64,000 nucleotides of DNA, taken from NCBI GenBank assembly GCA_900618425.1, contig UZAN01040251.1, positions 14,171-78,170 on the forward strand, read 5' to 3'. The notes beneath the pieces are model-generated. The model made no database searches, was not told the DNA's origin, and saw only the letters and a list, made by a program, of their open reading frames with translations. Each line of letters opens with the position of its first letter. Within the stretch, counting starts at the first letter, position 1. The position numbers were made by a program, and so were the translations under genes. This DNA comes from Echinostoma caproni (taxonomy: Eukaryota > Platyhelminthes > Trematoda > Plagiorchiida > Echinostomatidae). Below are positions 37,001 to 50,680 of this stretch, piece by piece.

Positions 37001-38589
37001 CCTAAGGGATATCGGTGACTTCATAGTTTCATAAATGCGTCATTGGCCTTGTGATTCAAGGCCGGGACAGATTCGGTTACTCCAGCGGATAATGTGGATG
37101 CTCAACCATACACTTCTGCAGGGCAACTGCATTCTCGTATAACTGATCCCAAACGAGTCTAAAGAAAAACAGCTTTTACCAATCATTTTCCCTAGGAACT
37201 ATGAAGGGTTCTTTGCGTTTGTTATTTAACCTCAATTTAGGCGAACGTAGTTACATGGTTTTCTTGAACTCAACTGGTCGTATTCTTTGAGATACTTTTG
37301 TGTTATTGATTAATTTTGCTCTTGGCGAACGTTTGAAACTGACCAAATGTTTTGAGGATTGAAAAAAATGTTTACAGATTATAAGAGAGCGTGGCATTGT
37401 TGAACTTGCTTTGTATTGTAGCTTCGTAGGTTTTGGTTTTTCATCATGATTGGCCCTGCAAAATTTTATTCCACAACAGAATACATATTGAATTAATTGG
37501 AAAATGTATTCACGCGTTATGTTTTCTTCCATGCGCTTCGATTAACTGTGCACCCATCTGACCCACTACACAAATGACCTTCGAATGTACTTGGCCCATA
37601 ATGAGGCCCGGATTTGGTGCGATAAAATACTTTGTACGTATGTCTACATATAGCCTCCAAGCGGTCCTCGTCCCATTCAGTTGTGCGTCATCTACCCTTA
37701 TGGTTCTTGCACTCTCGCTGTTCCACGCNNNCAGACGAACTACCCTAGATCCGTAGATTATCGACTTCTTGTTATCTGGAATCGGACTTGCGGTTCGTAT
37801 CTACGAGTCATTCAACCACTGGACGACAGTCCGGTACAGAGCTACATGCTTACCTTTTATTCTGGAGGCTTTGGTGATCAAAATCATATTGGCATACAGG
37901 TTCAACTTGTAGACCCGTAGAATCGAGTCCAGTCAGTTTTGTAAGAAAATTGGTTTCTCGAAAATACTCACCTTCGCCGCTGAACGCCGATTACTCAACA
38001 ATCAATTCACAGGCTTTCGAATTTAGAATTTCTCATGGTATCTGCTGAAATCATTACAGTAGATGAGGCATAAATGTATGAATATGACATCATATATACA
38101 TTGCGGAACTACCCCTCCCCCGTTTCTCAAATTCTTACTCTTCCAGTGCTTTCATTTGCCAATGGTAATTTGTTGCTGGAACTCTGCAACGTGCCAAATG
38201 CCAATAATACAAATTGGAGCCATAACATCTATCCACCATCAGCACTCTCAACGCACTAAATAGCCATTCATTGTGTTTGGTTGTTTACCTCATCTGGAAT
38301 ACACACATCTAACTGTTTGTTTCAGATTGCAATGAATGGGATTCTACAATTTTCTCTGAATCTAACCTCCAAGTGACAGATTTGCGGTTTTGTCCTTGAA
38401 ATAATACTCCACATGCAAATAATAGAACGTCAGACCAGATTTGTTTCCATTTATGAAATAACGTTACGAAAAATAATTTTCGGTTCCACGACCAATGCAT
38501 GCATCGATATATGATCACAGTTAAAAGTTGCAATGCTGATCAGTTCGTTAGAGGAATGCAACGAAAAACTGACGAATGTCAAGTTGGGT
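28058..38589. other. long gene-poor stretch, no recognised element
   Basis: AT-rich DNA with scattered frames. The more notable ones are: plus-strand 30701-30958 (86 codons counted from the preceding stop, hydrophilic and basic, contains N-D-L-N-R-L-K-D-G-Y-I-N-R-R); 33555-33869 plus with an overlapping minus frame; 36336-36692 minus (118 codons, contains D-W-K-R-F-N-Q-F-P); and 37251-37532 minus. None shows a known domain or convincing splice context. N bases occupy 37729-37731. Confidence 0.35.
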
Positions 38590-39310
38590 CGACACTGTTA
38601 CCCTAAGGAGTCAATCCTAGGTAAAAGAAGAATAAAAAATGTAGGCGTAGATGTGTCACGATAAAAATCAAACGCAAAAAATGAAGAGTTCCGATGTGTA
38701 TGGTAATAGATATAATTTCCGCATAACTACGTAAATAAGACGTTCCACCTTTGCATGAAATAAATTGCGTCCTAAAATGGAAGTAATTTATAAGAACATT
38801 TAATACGTCGGATCCTAAGTCGCAGTCAGCAGGACGTTGAATGAGAATCCGACTCTCAAACGAACTAAAAGCGTTGGCATAGCGGAGAAAAATAAGGTGA
38901 ACATTCCCAGCGCTCTTATCAAGAACTGAGACCACTGAGACCACACATACACGACAGTGTCAACAGCCAAAAGGGATTTGTTGAAAGCAAACCGAAAAGG
39001 ATCACACGTTTCAACAGCACTCTTTCAAAGACTTTCAACAGGGCTGAGGTACATGCAATAGGTCGATATTCCAAAGAACCCTTCTTGGGATTGGGTCTTA
39101 TCTGGTCAGTCCTCCAGCAATCAGGGAATGTTTCGGAGGACACACACAAATTAAACAACTCTGCAAAGGGTGTTGCGAGGTGGTCGGCACAGATTTCCAA
39201 AAATAAGGGCTGTTGGGTTCACTTCGAGGGCCTGAATTGACTTCAGTTGCTTCAAAACTTTCAAACCACCTCAGTCGGACAAACAGAATTGGTGTTTCCT
39301 GAAGAATTAT
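38590..39310 (-). pseudogene. non-LTR retrotransposon reverse transcriptase (RTE/Jockey-like), decayed
   Basis: On the minus strand ADHLATPFAELFNLCV (near 39190) matches the pre-finger motif of these reverse transcriptases. P-D-C-W-R-T-D-Q-I-R-P-N-P-K-K-G and E-Y-R-P-I-A-C-T-S-A-L-L-K-V-F-E-R then correspond to W-x-x-A-x-x-x-P-I-x-K and Y-R-P-I. After frame changes come L-D-K-S-A-G-N-V-H-L-I-F-L-R-Y-A-N-A-F (near 38915), the first catalytic region where the expected Asp is Arg, and H-I-G-T, the start of the G-T-x-Q-G block. The A-D-D block is absent. Non-functional, 5' and 3' truncated. Confidence 0.85.
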
Positions 39311-40026
39311 AAACGGACGATAGGGAAAGGGACCCGGAGGTGGCAGGGCATTATCGGTTTAATTCTTATACGCCAGGAAAAAAGCTCCCACGTGTGCCAC
39401 AGAGCGGTTTCAAAGGCGATCACATCTCCAAACGTTTGTAACTTCAAGAAATTCTGTAATTAAACGTTAACACCTGCATATATACATCTTCCATCAGCTC
39501 TACACAATAGTATCAGCAGTTTTATAGGTTAAATTCCGCAAATTATGAAATAGTTCCAACTTTCAAGAGGAGAAACGCTCTATCATCTCTTTAGGTTTGT
39601 GTAAACTGAAGTGAAAGCGAAAATGAAGGAACAAAAATACAACTGATGAAATCAGGCTATTCGGTGTGTTTTTACCACAAGTGATGATCAATCGTTGTCG
39701 GTATGTATAATTGAGCAAATTATATGTGCTTATGATGCAATTATCAGTAATAATCAATTTTTCAGCATATATGACCTTTATCGTTATGTTCGTACGATTC
39801 ACTGTTCATTCTAAATGAATCCACCTAGTTATCAATAATACGTTGTGTTTCAGGTTCTAAAGTAATATTCAGTACACACAGAATAAGGCATACATTATTC
39901 TGCAAACCCAATTCTTTTCCCTTACCATCGATGATCTCAGTCAACGAATATTTTACGAAAGATGATAAAATGTCAAATTAACTATGTGATAAATCTCTCT
40001 CTGTGCACATATATATATGTATATAA

Positions 40027-40067
<41 letters not shown>

Positions 40068-43000
40068 ATGAATCACAAGCATTGTTAGGAACAATCCAGG
40101 AATCACCATCACAGACAGTTTGGAGTTCATTTCTTCATAGTACCAAATGCGAGAATGTCAATGAACGCATAATTGTTTTAGAAACCCATCTGGAGTTATT
40201 TGAAAGGGTTGTTCTTTAACTGACGATTGCTCCACGGGTAGACAAAACTTGACCTTTTCATAATTACCATGCGGGATGCGCGTTATCTATATTTGATCGC
40301 CTAGTTGATAGATAAAGAAGGCATTATTCTTGTGCAAGTGATGAGTATGAATGAGCGTTTCTTTTCTGATTCCGCAATATTTATTTTATACCAGTTCAAA
40401 TTCATTGCTGTTCACCATTTTGCACATTTGGTGTCCGGCTATTGAGAAAGCTATCTGTCAAAAAGCCACTAATAAGTCGTCTTTTCCTGAGTTCGATAGA
40501 TACAGATATTTTGAATTTAATTTTGCCATTGCCTTTCCCTAAACCTTTAGCACGATTAAAGTGCCTATCAGATACAGAATGCGAGTAAACCTAAAAGGAA
40601 TTGGCAACCACTCTCATTTTGTACCTTGAAGATTTTCCTGACACCAACCTCCCGGGGGACTCGATTACTTGAATGTTCTATAAATTTGATATTCACCTGT
40701 TATCTCGCAATTATGGCAAACGGCACGCACGATGAGTGGATGATGCATAATTTTTTTCATTCACTGAAACATTTTTGGTTGGTTGGCTGACTGATTGAAT
40801 AATTCAAAGTGAAACGAATTTTTGTTGTTATGTCTTTACCTCAAGTGAACACGAGAAGGAAATCCTCGTTCAATTCAGTATCAGCCTGATTCAATGGGNN
40901 NNNGATACGACTTGAGTCATTTGCATATCAGAGAAATGCTGCGAAACGTTTTTTACAATCAGTTGACTGTTAGACAACTGATGGTTAAATAATCTATCAC
41001 TTATGGACAACAATCAAATCAACCGGTACTCCGTGGAAGGCATTCCGAAATTGTCAAAGCATTTTCCAAAAACGTAGTTCTCTTTCAAACCAAATGTTAG
41101 AAAAGCACATTTCTTTCTCCATTTTCGCAATATTTGTTTGGTGTGTTTCCTTTTTTTTTAATAATGTCTTACATGATGCAGTTGTCGTGCAAACGAGCCG
41201 TTGGCCTAAACACCTGGGATGCACCGGACAACCGTTTTGATCTAGTTGGGTTTCATTAGTAGTGTGAATCCTTCGACCCAGCTGTAGATTGAACACGGAA
41301 CCTTACGGGTAAAATGTAAGGTAACTATCCAGTACTAAATTTACCAGTTAAGTTTTAAACATGCAATATTGTCCAAAGCCACTCATATATCAAAATACGC
41401 TGTTTCCAGTAAAATCCGACAGATTTACATTAATGAAATACCCTGTAATAATAATGAAAAGCACAATCCCACTACTGCCTCGTACGCCAACTCAATAGCT
41501 GTCATCCAAAACGCTAGTCATTTTTTCTAAATTATTCTGTCATGGAAACTTGGATTATGTTTTTCTTGGTCTTACCACTGTGAAGAACCTTCCAGGTATT
41601 AAGTTTGAAAACCGAAAGGAATTAATACATTGAACTACATAGGATCGCAAAACCGTATGGTTAATTGGGTGTGGTTACAACACAAAGCAATCATTAATCC
41701 AAAAAGAAAAGCTATTCTCATGCTGCGTTTTACACTGAACTGCAAGTAAGTATTGATATTTGTTAGTGGTTGTTTACGCCTCGCGAAATTTGCTGGCACA
41801 CAGACAACCGCAAACGTTAATCAATTTTCTTTTGTGACCGTTACACCGTTTAGTATGTGGGTGTTGATAAAACATTACCCGCATGAAAATTGAAGTGACA
41901 TCACACGACGGTTTATACCACGTCTCTTGATTAACCCAAAACAATAATCTTTTAGTGCTCTCATGTTATAATGTTCCGAAATAGACATCCTTTCGTCCAA
42001 TCGCTTTACAGAACGATCTATTGGACTCGGCGTTAATTGCATCAGACAGTCAAAGTTTATCTTTTCAACATTTTGATAAAGGTATATTGCAACTATGTGG
42101 AAGAACAACCAATTTCAAGGATCAATTTGGTCGCTGGTTCCCCGATATCTTGCTTCTGCAAAGCCGTTGGATAATTCTGATTACAGTCAAAGTGTTTCCT
42201 CACGGATTCATAGAATGGTAGCCTACATATCACGATATTTTAAACTTTGGAAACATGTTTCATGAGTCCAAGCATATTGAGCATTGTAAGTGATGTGCTC
42301 AATTGAGTTAGATTGGTGAATTGACACCATGGAGAAACGATTCCAATCGATGCATTTTTTAAGCCAATTTGCCGAATTCATATGACCGTTGCCTACAAGA
42401 CAGATCTTTTGTAAACGTCTGCAAAAGAACGCTAACTTATTTAGATCTCTCCTCTGACATTGAACAAACAGACGCAAGGCACACGCTGTGAAAGGAAATA
42501 TTGAACAAGAAACAAAAGAACGCCCTTTACAAATCTAATCATTTTCTTTATAATCCACCAGAATCCACCTCATGAACGTCAGGGTTAAGTGCTCAATTTT
42601 TTTCTTTCCCACGGTTTAGCCTTATGTTGGATTTGTGAAAAGCAAATGCCATAACTTTAACTTTATTCACTCTGTTTGCATTGTGAATTGGAAGTTTTAA
42701 ATTGGACCCATACGATTTTGGCGATCACGATTATGGAACTCAGAGACCGTACTCAGAAAAGTGCACTTTTGAAAAACGTTTCATTTCTTAAAATTCTAGT
42801 TTTGAACAATCATAAAATATGCGGTATACGCTGACCACCCTCGCTATATCATGAAATATGAAGATTACCGCGCCATCTGGTAATTTCCCTTCTGATTGAG
42901 CGAAACATCTGAAACGATGTGACTCAATGTGAAAAACTAAGCTCAGTTTTTGTCTGTGAATACACTAAAGAACGGTGTAAAGCAATTCTATCAAACCCAG

Positions 43001-45699
43001 TATTTTCACCGATCACACCGTTCATCTGTGACACAATTTTAATAAACTGCGATTGTTTGGTTTTCCCAGGGGAAGACAAATTTCTTTCGCTGCAACATAC
43101 GTCGGCCAAGCGGTTACTCATTTCCAGATGATCGAACTTGATCAAGTTGAGCGTGTACATAAATTGTGTAGTATATTGGCTCCTTGTTTTTCGTCAATCG
43201 ACATACTTTAAAGCATTGTGTTCATGGAAAAATATCACAAGATAATCACTCGTACATTGTGCAGCAATTTTATGCGAATACAATTGGGAAACCTACAGTG
43301 AATATATAATCATCGCTTAGTATCATCGTGATCAGGGGACGGAGCTGCTCCATCAAGCTGGTTTATTTAGACCGTAAATGCGATCAATTTGAATAGAGGT
43401 TAATCTTGAGACACTATGTATAATGTTTCTTCGTCTCAGAGATTGAAACTGCTACAACACCACTTGTGCTGGTCGTTTCTACTAGTGGTACAACAATTTT
43501 CTTCAAGACAACCCTGTTTCTGTTGCTACTGTAAAGTTCTTCATCATTCAGAGATAGCGTGCCTACACGTCTAACATTGGAACGAATGATGTTTCGGAAT
43601 TTGCGCCCATATCACTGGATACGTACTCAAACGTGTAGATCAACAATGATGGAAAAGAACGAAAAAACAAATATCTGAGCGTATGTGGGACAATTGATTG
43701 CGTGGGCGCGTATAGTTGTTTCGCTGAGTAGAATCAAGGCAGACAACTGATAATAGAGCTTCTTTTGTTAAATTAACGCAACCTGAATGAGCCTTTATAA
43801 TAACAGAAATATTACCTTACAATAGTCGGCATTTACAATCCATACAGACACGACTGTTAGCTGAGTCCCCACGTGCGTTGCCATCCGATCTGTATTCTGC
43901 TGAGTACATTTTGAACCGATTACCTTGAGCATCATTAATAGTTAACAAGCAGTATTGCTTGGCTAAGCGTTACCCGTATATTGAAGATATTTCAATACGC
44001 TTGTTTCCATGGTAGAATGTGATGACAATTTCGATTTAACATATAATCCTGACCGTCTTTTAGGCGAATCTGCGAAATAAATACCAGTGACGTGACGTGA
44101 CCACAAACTCTAAAATGACGACAGTAGAGTCGTTCATGTGTTTTAATAATTCAACTATACATATGACATATGCAGAATGATTTCAACTCACATGAACAGC
44201 TTAGAATGCTGCCCGTACCTCTGGATGCAGTCCATGGGTATTTACCAGTATCTATTATGTTGTTTGAAACGAACCCATTTGCGGTTTGCTCTGTTTCTCT
44301 TCCATCACTCATTTACATCCCCCGTATGTAGGTAAACACACCGAATGATGTTTTCTTCTCCTGGATATTACGAGGCTCGTTGCTGATCGTGGTTGCTCTC
44401 AAAGTTTATTCGTTGATGAATTTTCAAATCACCTTTAATTATGGTCAAAATTTAGTCATCATAGGAGGCTAATTGTTTTATCTTTCCTCAATTTAAATTT
44501 ATTCGCATGTGTGGATTTATTAAAATTACCTTGGTTAAAAGATATACAAAGTAATGACTGGATATTTGAACATTTTACATGAATAGCACAGTTCACTTCA
44601 GTTTTTACAACTATTAACCATGCATTTCCATGCGCTGGTTTTGTTTGCTGTCCTGTGATTGACCATTTTCATGAATGAGTAAAAGGGAAATTGCAATGTT
44701 CAGATCAGTGTCAGATTTAATGTTGAGACGTCTTGAAGTCTAATGTTTCAGATATATTGAGAAGATGCACGAGTGCTACTGTTTATAACACTAGCATTTC
44801 ACTTTGTTCGATCAACCTTTACATTTTAAACCCATCACCTGACTCAGCAAACAGCACGCCAGTGTCATGTACAGCAAATACCTCAACCAGCTTAGGCCAT
44901 GGAGGTCACTCACGTTCTGCTTTGGGCGACCGCGATTACCTCAAACACTTTCTCTAACCCCGGCATTGATTTTCCGGCTTTCCAACCATATTTCGTTCAA
45001 CACGGTCTAGACAGCGTTATGCAAATAGTCAATCTTTATCTAGTTTTCATAACGAAAAATCTCTGTGCCGTACAGACGAATTGAATGAACTCTTGAGGTA
45101 ACCACTCAACCAGTCACAGACAGACGGATGCTGTGATGGCAACACAAATATTACAAGTTCGGAAATTCCAATCAAGCATTCCCTATGTTTACAAAGAATT
45201 GAAAATCTGTTCTCATAGCCCAGGTAAACTGAATTCCCGTTAGCCGAGCTTGATATTTTGTTTTCCAAAGTTTCATAACCAGCCGCGGTGAAATCCCCAT
45301 TGCTTGTGAAGTGGGATGGAATTCTGAATGTGCCCATACTTCATTCGTGACGCGTCGACCAGGTGAGATGTAGCTGCCCAGATAGCAAAACGTTTTTGAT
45401 ACCTATATTACTTCAGCAGCTAGAGTCGGATGAGGAGCTGAGTGAATACATTGTTTCGCAACATTTTATAATTCAAAGGGGGAAATGCACGTGCCGCATC
45501 GTTTAGCTCATTGTGTATTCAATAAAAGAATGTAAAATTAGAGGAATGAAGATGCTGCAGATAATCGAAGGAGTAGGATGTCAGCAGGAATTTTAGGGAC
45601 AATCTTTATCAAACGAATTTTTCCTTCCTTATTACAAGAGGATTCGCCGCCTTTCTTGTGACTCTGTAAAGTGACCGATTAAGTTCATTCATTTATTCA
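39311..45699. other. gene-poor stretch with an AT microsatellite
   Basis: Apart from the AT repeat near 40010-40063 and the N run at 40899-40903, I see only short frames of no recognised family (for example 41054-41296 minus, 42223-42477 minus, and overlapping frames at 42919-43160). No RNA gene or transposon motif was found. Confidence 0.35.
40008..40065. repeat. AT dinucleotide microsatellite
   Basis: Imperfect then perfect TA repeats, including about 15 uninterrupted units. It is likely polymorphic and prone to assembly length error. Confidence 0.9.
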
Positions 45700-45890
45700 G
45701 TTTGCAGTTTATCACTTTTCAATAAGGAACCCAGGAGTTTCTTCAACTCGAAAATTGAGCTGTAACCTTCATTCACAAAAACTAATGGGGTCAACCCATC
45801 TAGGTCGGAAGACTTATACCATATAAGATGACTCATTTGCCTAGAAACGTGAAGACTAGATGAAGGACGGGTGTCAACTGGCAATATTTC
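45700..45890 (-). pseudogene. non-LTR element fragment, N-terminal side of reverse transcriptase (copy 1)
   Basis: The minus-strand frame contains KSSDLDGLTPLVF-VNEGY followed by a segment ending L-L-K-S-D-K-L-Q-T-E. This resembles the family pattern K-S-x-x-P-D-G-I-x-P-x-V-L that precedes the reverse-transcriptase fingers. At DNA level it aligns with 46268-46361 in the same orientation (GTAACCT-CATTC, GGTCGGAAGACTTA). Catalytic motifs are not present. Confidence 0.55.
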
Positions 45891-46133
45891 CTTAGTTAAT
45901 GCTGGTATTGGAAGATCTAATATTGTCGGGGTCAGGTTGACCTGAGCCTAGAAATGTTAACCACGGGGTTGCTAAAATATTAATCAGCATGCAGTCATAC
46001 CGCTCAATTAACTTATTTACACCTACTGTCTTTGGACAGTCGTCCTAAGATTGCAATCCTTACCGGTAGCCGCGACCTTTCCCAAATCTCTATATTTGCT
46101 ACCCACAATTGCTAGCGGTCAAACCTCATACTC

Positions 46134-46245
46134 GTGTTCAGCTTTCGTTTAATGGATTTATGCACTGTTATATATAACATCCGAAGTAATGGTTCTGTGG
46201 GCATCCATCAAGGCAGCCAAGGTCAGTTAGACCCAATGTTTTATG
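46134..46245 (+). pseudogene. possible reverse-transcriptase scrap on the plus strand
   Basis: A plus-strand frame reads I-R-S-N-G-S-V-G-I-H-Q-G-S-Q-G-Q-L-D-P-M-F-Y. This recalls the V-x-V-N-G-S ... G-V-P-Q-G-S-V-L-G-P-L-L-F block of CR1-type reverse transcriptases. It lies between two minus-strand fragments, in the opposite orientation. The resemblance is short and could be chance. Confidence 0.25.
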
Positions 46246-46249
46246 TTTT

Positions 46250-46530
46250 CATCACTTGGTTTCTTGGTAACCTCCATTCTTTAAAACTGATGGGAGTATT
46301 TCACCTGGGTCGGAAGACTTAAACGATGTAAGAGAATGTATTTTCCATGGAACCTGAACACCTGCCAGTGGTTTATGATAGTCATGTGGTCGATTTGGGT
46401 CCATTGTTGTTTTAAGCATATGGTTTCCATGTGAGTTGTGTCGTTTATTGTCAGAGAAGTCGATAGTCAATTGAAGGAATCCGTGGTCCATGAGGAGTTG
46501 AAGTAATTGATCTTTGTCTTCCACTTGTTT
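46250..46530 (-). pseudogene. non-LTR element fragment, N-terminal side of reverse transcriptase (copy 2)
   Basis: A 90-codon minus-strand frame ends FKSSDPGEILPSVLKNGGYQ, matching the pre-finger region of CR1-like reverse transcriptases. Upstream residues (D-Q-L-L-Q-L-L-M-D-H-G-F-L-Q) resemble the linker after the endonuclease. It is homologous to 45700-45890 and in the same orientation, about 500 bases apart, so two truncated copies or a local duplication are present. Confidence 0.55.
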
Positions 46531-48599
46531 GATTGGGATTCTCTGTGGACCACCAATAAGCCTTTTTCATTTCTTCAGGTATCCCAGTTGACAATTTAAA
46601 TCCCCATGTCCACTGATCGATCGCTTCAGAGAAACTTAGAGAGAACCCTCAAGAATTTACTCTTGATTTCAGAAGCGATGTCATTGGTTGGTCTATGCAT
46701 GAAAAGGAGAGATGAGCACAGATGATGCGTTATGTAGCTTTTGCCCCGTACTGAACCGTTGCAGTGTATAACACACAGTTGGCTACTCACTGCAATTCAA
46801 TCAAGAAGCGAGTGCTCTGTCTAGACACATAGCACAATCTCAGTATCAGGAACAAAATCGTCTAACACATGAAAAATGAAGTGTGTGGAAGAGGTAGGAC
46901 CGGAAACACATAGGATGTTTGACGTAGGTATAGGTAAATACTTGCAAAGCAATTGAGAATGAGACAGACTAAACTTGGTGAGCAGCAATTCCTACCTTTT
47001 GTGATTTGCTTCCATTAAAGGCACATCAAGCGAACCAATATAGTCTTGGAACTACTACTCTTGTAGTGACGTTTTAGAATCGTTTTAGGTGTAACAGCCT
47101 TTCAACCGTGAACTAAATGTTATCAGGATTTTCGAACTAAGGACGCTTGTGACATTGTTTATTTTCAGATAATTTAACGGAATCAACTTCTGGTAATAAC
47201 AGGGAAGCTCTAACTGGTTGCTAAACAGATATTTTTTAGAGAAAACCTCGTATGTTGATGATATAAATACTAAGGGATTCAGACGAACGAGTTTTGGGGA
47301 CGATTCGGTAACGTTCAGCAAAATCGAAGAAACTGCTCAGTAATGTTAACTAGCTGAGGCCAGGTGTGAAACTCAAATAACTATCGACATTCTCGTGGAT
47401 CCTACTTACAGCATATCGTTGCAAGAAAGATGCATGAAGTGCAATAAGGCGGTTTTGACGGGAGAAATATCCCGTAATTCCGGAGAGGTAATCAATGTAA
47501 ACCGAATGTTTCATTTGAGTTGGAACGCAATTCGGTCTAACTAAAATTGAACTAACTTTACTTGGACTTAAACACTGGAAAATCGCAAACCACCTTCTAA
47601 ATGAACTTACCTGATTTTACGCTAAACAGTTACCAATGTAACTTGCATGCATCTGATGCTGATTTTGGTTTCAGCATTTTGTGGTGACTAATTTTTCGAC
47701 ATTTACTTGGAAAGTTTGTCTTGACGCATTCAGAGCCATTCACGTGGATTGTTGTTAGGCGCATACTTTTATGACTGTCAACTGCAACTTCTTAGTCATG
47801 AGCAGAGCAAGGTCAAATCCGAACAGTCGGTTTTCGAAACTTGACGTAGGGAGTGATTGTGAATGCACGTTTGAATAACGATCTACTTCTGTCAGCTGGG
47901 GCAAGGGCTGCGGTTGAAAGTGCAGAGACACCGCACTTCTACACAGCAGAGTTCCCAGAGTATTTCATCGGTTTGCCATTATACCCTCATGTAATAAAGT
48001 CACACCAGCTGACCACTAAACATTGTAAACCTCTTACGGATAAACAAGTTTATTTGCATCATGGATTGCGACAAAAATTGTGAGGGATTTTGACATGTCT
48101 AGCAGCGTGATGAGGAATTATTTCTTTAACTTTGAAGCAAGAGCTGGTGATTGAGTCACGTAATTGCATCAATATAGAGATTATCTGACGACGGTTTTAT
48201 CACCCCAAAATGTCTGACCTGCACTCTGTTTATGGTTATCAATTTGGCTCCAGTCAGGACAGATAGCTGTTCTATACTGGTATATCTACCCCTCATATAA
48301 GCTGTTGCTTTGGCAGGACGGGGTAACAATCCGAGGAAAAGGAAATCTTATTAGCTAAGGTCCAAATCATTTAAACTGATTAACGTCTCATAATATAAAC
48401 TAATTCAAAGGATACGTGATTGGGCAGACAATGAGATCTTATATCGGGATACACAGAATATTGCTTGAAGGAATTTTGGATCCCGAGCCAGACCAATTTA
48501 ACGGTGGAAAAGCTCCTTTATTCCGGGTGGAAGAGACGGTTCGTAATACTAACAGGTCTCAGCCAACAATCATATATGCACCTATCCTATAATCTCTTT
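46531..48599. other. no recognised gene
   Basis: Only short frames (78 codons minus at 47085-47321, 76 codons plus at 47853-48083) without known motifs. Confidence 0.35.
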
Positions 48600-50680
48600 T
48601 GGCTGAACTGATATTTGCCTATCATCACAACAGGGGATTCAGTTTTAGACAAGGTAATTACTAATCACCCAGAACATTTGGCCCTAAAACTCACAGTACC
48701 TATTTCCACTAGTGTTCATGCTTTGATTCTCATAAAACCCAAAGTACTCTCGTCCCATTCACAATACACTCATAAGAACCAAAAAATCACTATTTATCTT
48801 CACAATCTCTCCCCAAGAAACACTCCCCTTCTAAGCAGTCCGTTGGTGTTGTCTCTTCATTGTTTTCTTCCTATCCCTCTTTACACAATGTCGTTCAAGT
48901 AGAGGCCGTCTCAAAAGAAGAAACTGCTGAACTTCTGCAGACCGCAAAAATCACGTATACTGTTGGTCCCGATGGTCTTTCATCTTGTCTTCCGAGATAT
49001 GGGGCCTATAGTTTCAGTGAAAAACTCACATCATTTTTGAACCATTCCAAAATGTTTGCTCTATACCGGATTATTAAAAACCAGCAACAATTGTTCGCAT
49101 TCCAAAATCCTCTCCTTCAAATGTTCCAACTAAACTCTTTCGTCCTATCGCTTTAACCTCTGTTGGATTTAAGCTGGCAACACGTGTTGTTCTGAAGCGT
49201 ATTTAATCCTCCATTGATGTCTCGTATAATTCTCTTCAGTTTACCTATAATCCAAACAGATGCACGCTAGACGCAGTTCCCTCTCTTTTACATAAATTAC
49301 TAAATCCTCCAATGAATCTGTGAAATCTCTGCGTTGTGCTTTGGACTACTCATCTGCTTTTGACTCTATTCCTCGTCCCTTACTTCTTCGTAAAATGGAA
49401 ACCGTTGGTTGTCCTAGGCAGTTATTACTTCTTCGGGAGAAATCAAAGTTCCAATTTGTATGGCTTACAACTGAGTCATTTTTGTTCATACATGCCTGTG
49501 GTCAAATTGATTGATTGATCGATCGACTGATGGTTTGAAAACTGGTCTGACGGCATTCGCATGTAGTGCGACGTGTGAGCCGAAGTCGGCTAGCCTGCCT
49601 GCTTTCCTACACGCTGATCGTTCCTGCTTGTTACCCGGATGGTGAACCGGCTACAATAAACTTACTGTTCATTTTTGTGTGTTTATTTACCTACCAACAC
49701 AACACCAGGTTAGTTTGGAATAAATACAAACTATCTTTGAACAATGATGGGGTCCTTTAACCATACTAATTTTCTACGTATGTAAGTGATTTGTCTGTTA
49801 GCTTCTCTTCTTCCATCTTGGAATATGCTGACCATGTTGTTTTTATATAAGGTCATCTAGGAATCGTTTGGTCTTCCACAATTTTTTGACAACGTTCAAC
49901 AGGTTCCCGCCACATTTGGTCTGTCCCCTTACCCCTCCAGAGGTTTCCAATGTTTCTTTTGATTACCACGCTCTTCTTTCCAATCTGAATCGGTATCGAT
50001 TTACTGTGAACCAGCATCTCGCGTAAACCGTACATACATACCTGGATGTTTTTATTGATATTAATCTGAACTGGACCTCACATTCAACACATCGTCAGCA
50101 AGCTCCAAAGACTTTCTATTCATAACTGTAAACGTCGTCACTTCCATATTCGACAATCAATTATTTCCAAATTTGTGTGCCAGTGTGCCTTTGATTTATT
50201 GTTCACCTATTAATTTTTCTAACTTCCTTAAGAAAGATTTTAAACTGCTTCAACGTGGACTGACTATCATTAGTAGTGTCTCTACAATCCCGCTGAAGGA
50301 GTTGGTAACTGACCAATGCGAACGTCATGTGAATGCATTTGTATAGTGTGTACGTAAGGTTTTTATCGATTCCACACATTCGCTACACAAAAATCTAACT
50401 TCCTGTTGTTCCCATCCTTCAAACATAGCCTAGTATCGTTGTGTTTCCTTTCGAGAAAACATATTTTAATTGTGCAGTACCCTCTTTAGCACGTATTCTG
50501 GTGAAAGAAGAACAGGTTTTTCACAGACGGTGTTAACAGTTTTGGGATTTTAATCTTCATTATTATTACCGTTTGCATCTTCTCCCTTCTTAAAATCTAT
50601 ATATTTTTAACTGAACTGTGGGTTTTGTGCCTACAAAAGTTATTAAAATACAATGAAATACCATACAATAAATATTTCAA
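48600..50680 (+). mobile_element. non-LTR retrotransposon (RTE/Jockey-like), longest copy in the window
   Basis: Plus strand, family order preserved over 2.1 kb. The endonuclease C-terminus is seen as G-D-S-V-L-D-K-V-I-T-N-H-P-E-H-L and then T-S-V-H near 48712, where the endonuclease box S-D-H has lost its Asp. A linker with EETAELLQTAK and V-G-P-D-G-L-S follows near 48920-48980, then F-R-P-I-A-L-T-S-V-G-F-K near 49140. CALDYSSAFDSIPR at about 49334-49375 carries the first catalytic Asp. E-Y-A-D-H near 49825 is the A-D-D block with the second Asp changed to His. C-terminal pieces are S-K-L-Q-R-L-S, H-I-R-Q-S-I-I-S-K-F-V and KDFKLLQRGLTIISSVSTIP (50233-50293). It ends in A-rich units such as AATACAATGAAATACC (50646-50680). 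Several frameshifts; 5' truncated; inactive. Confidence 0.88.
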
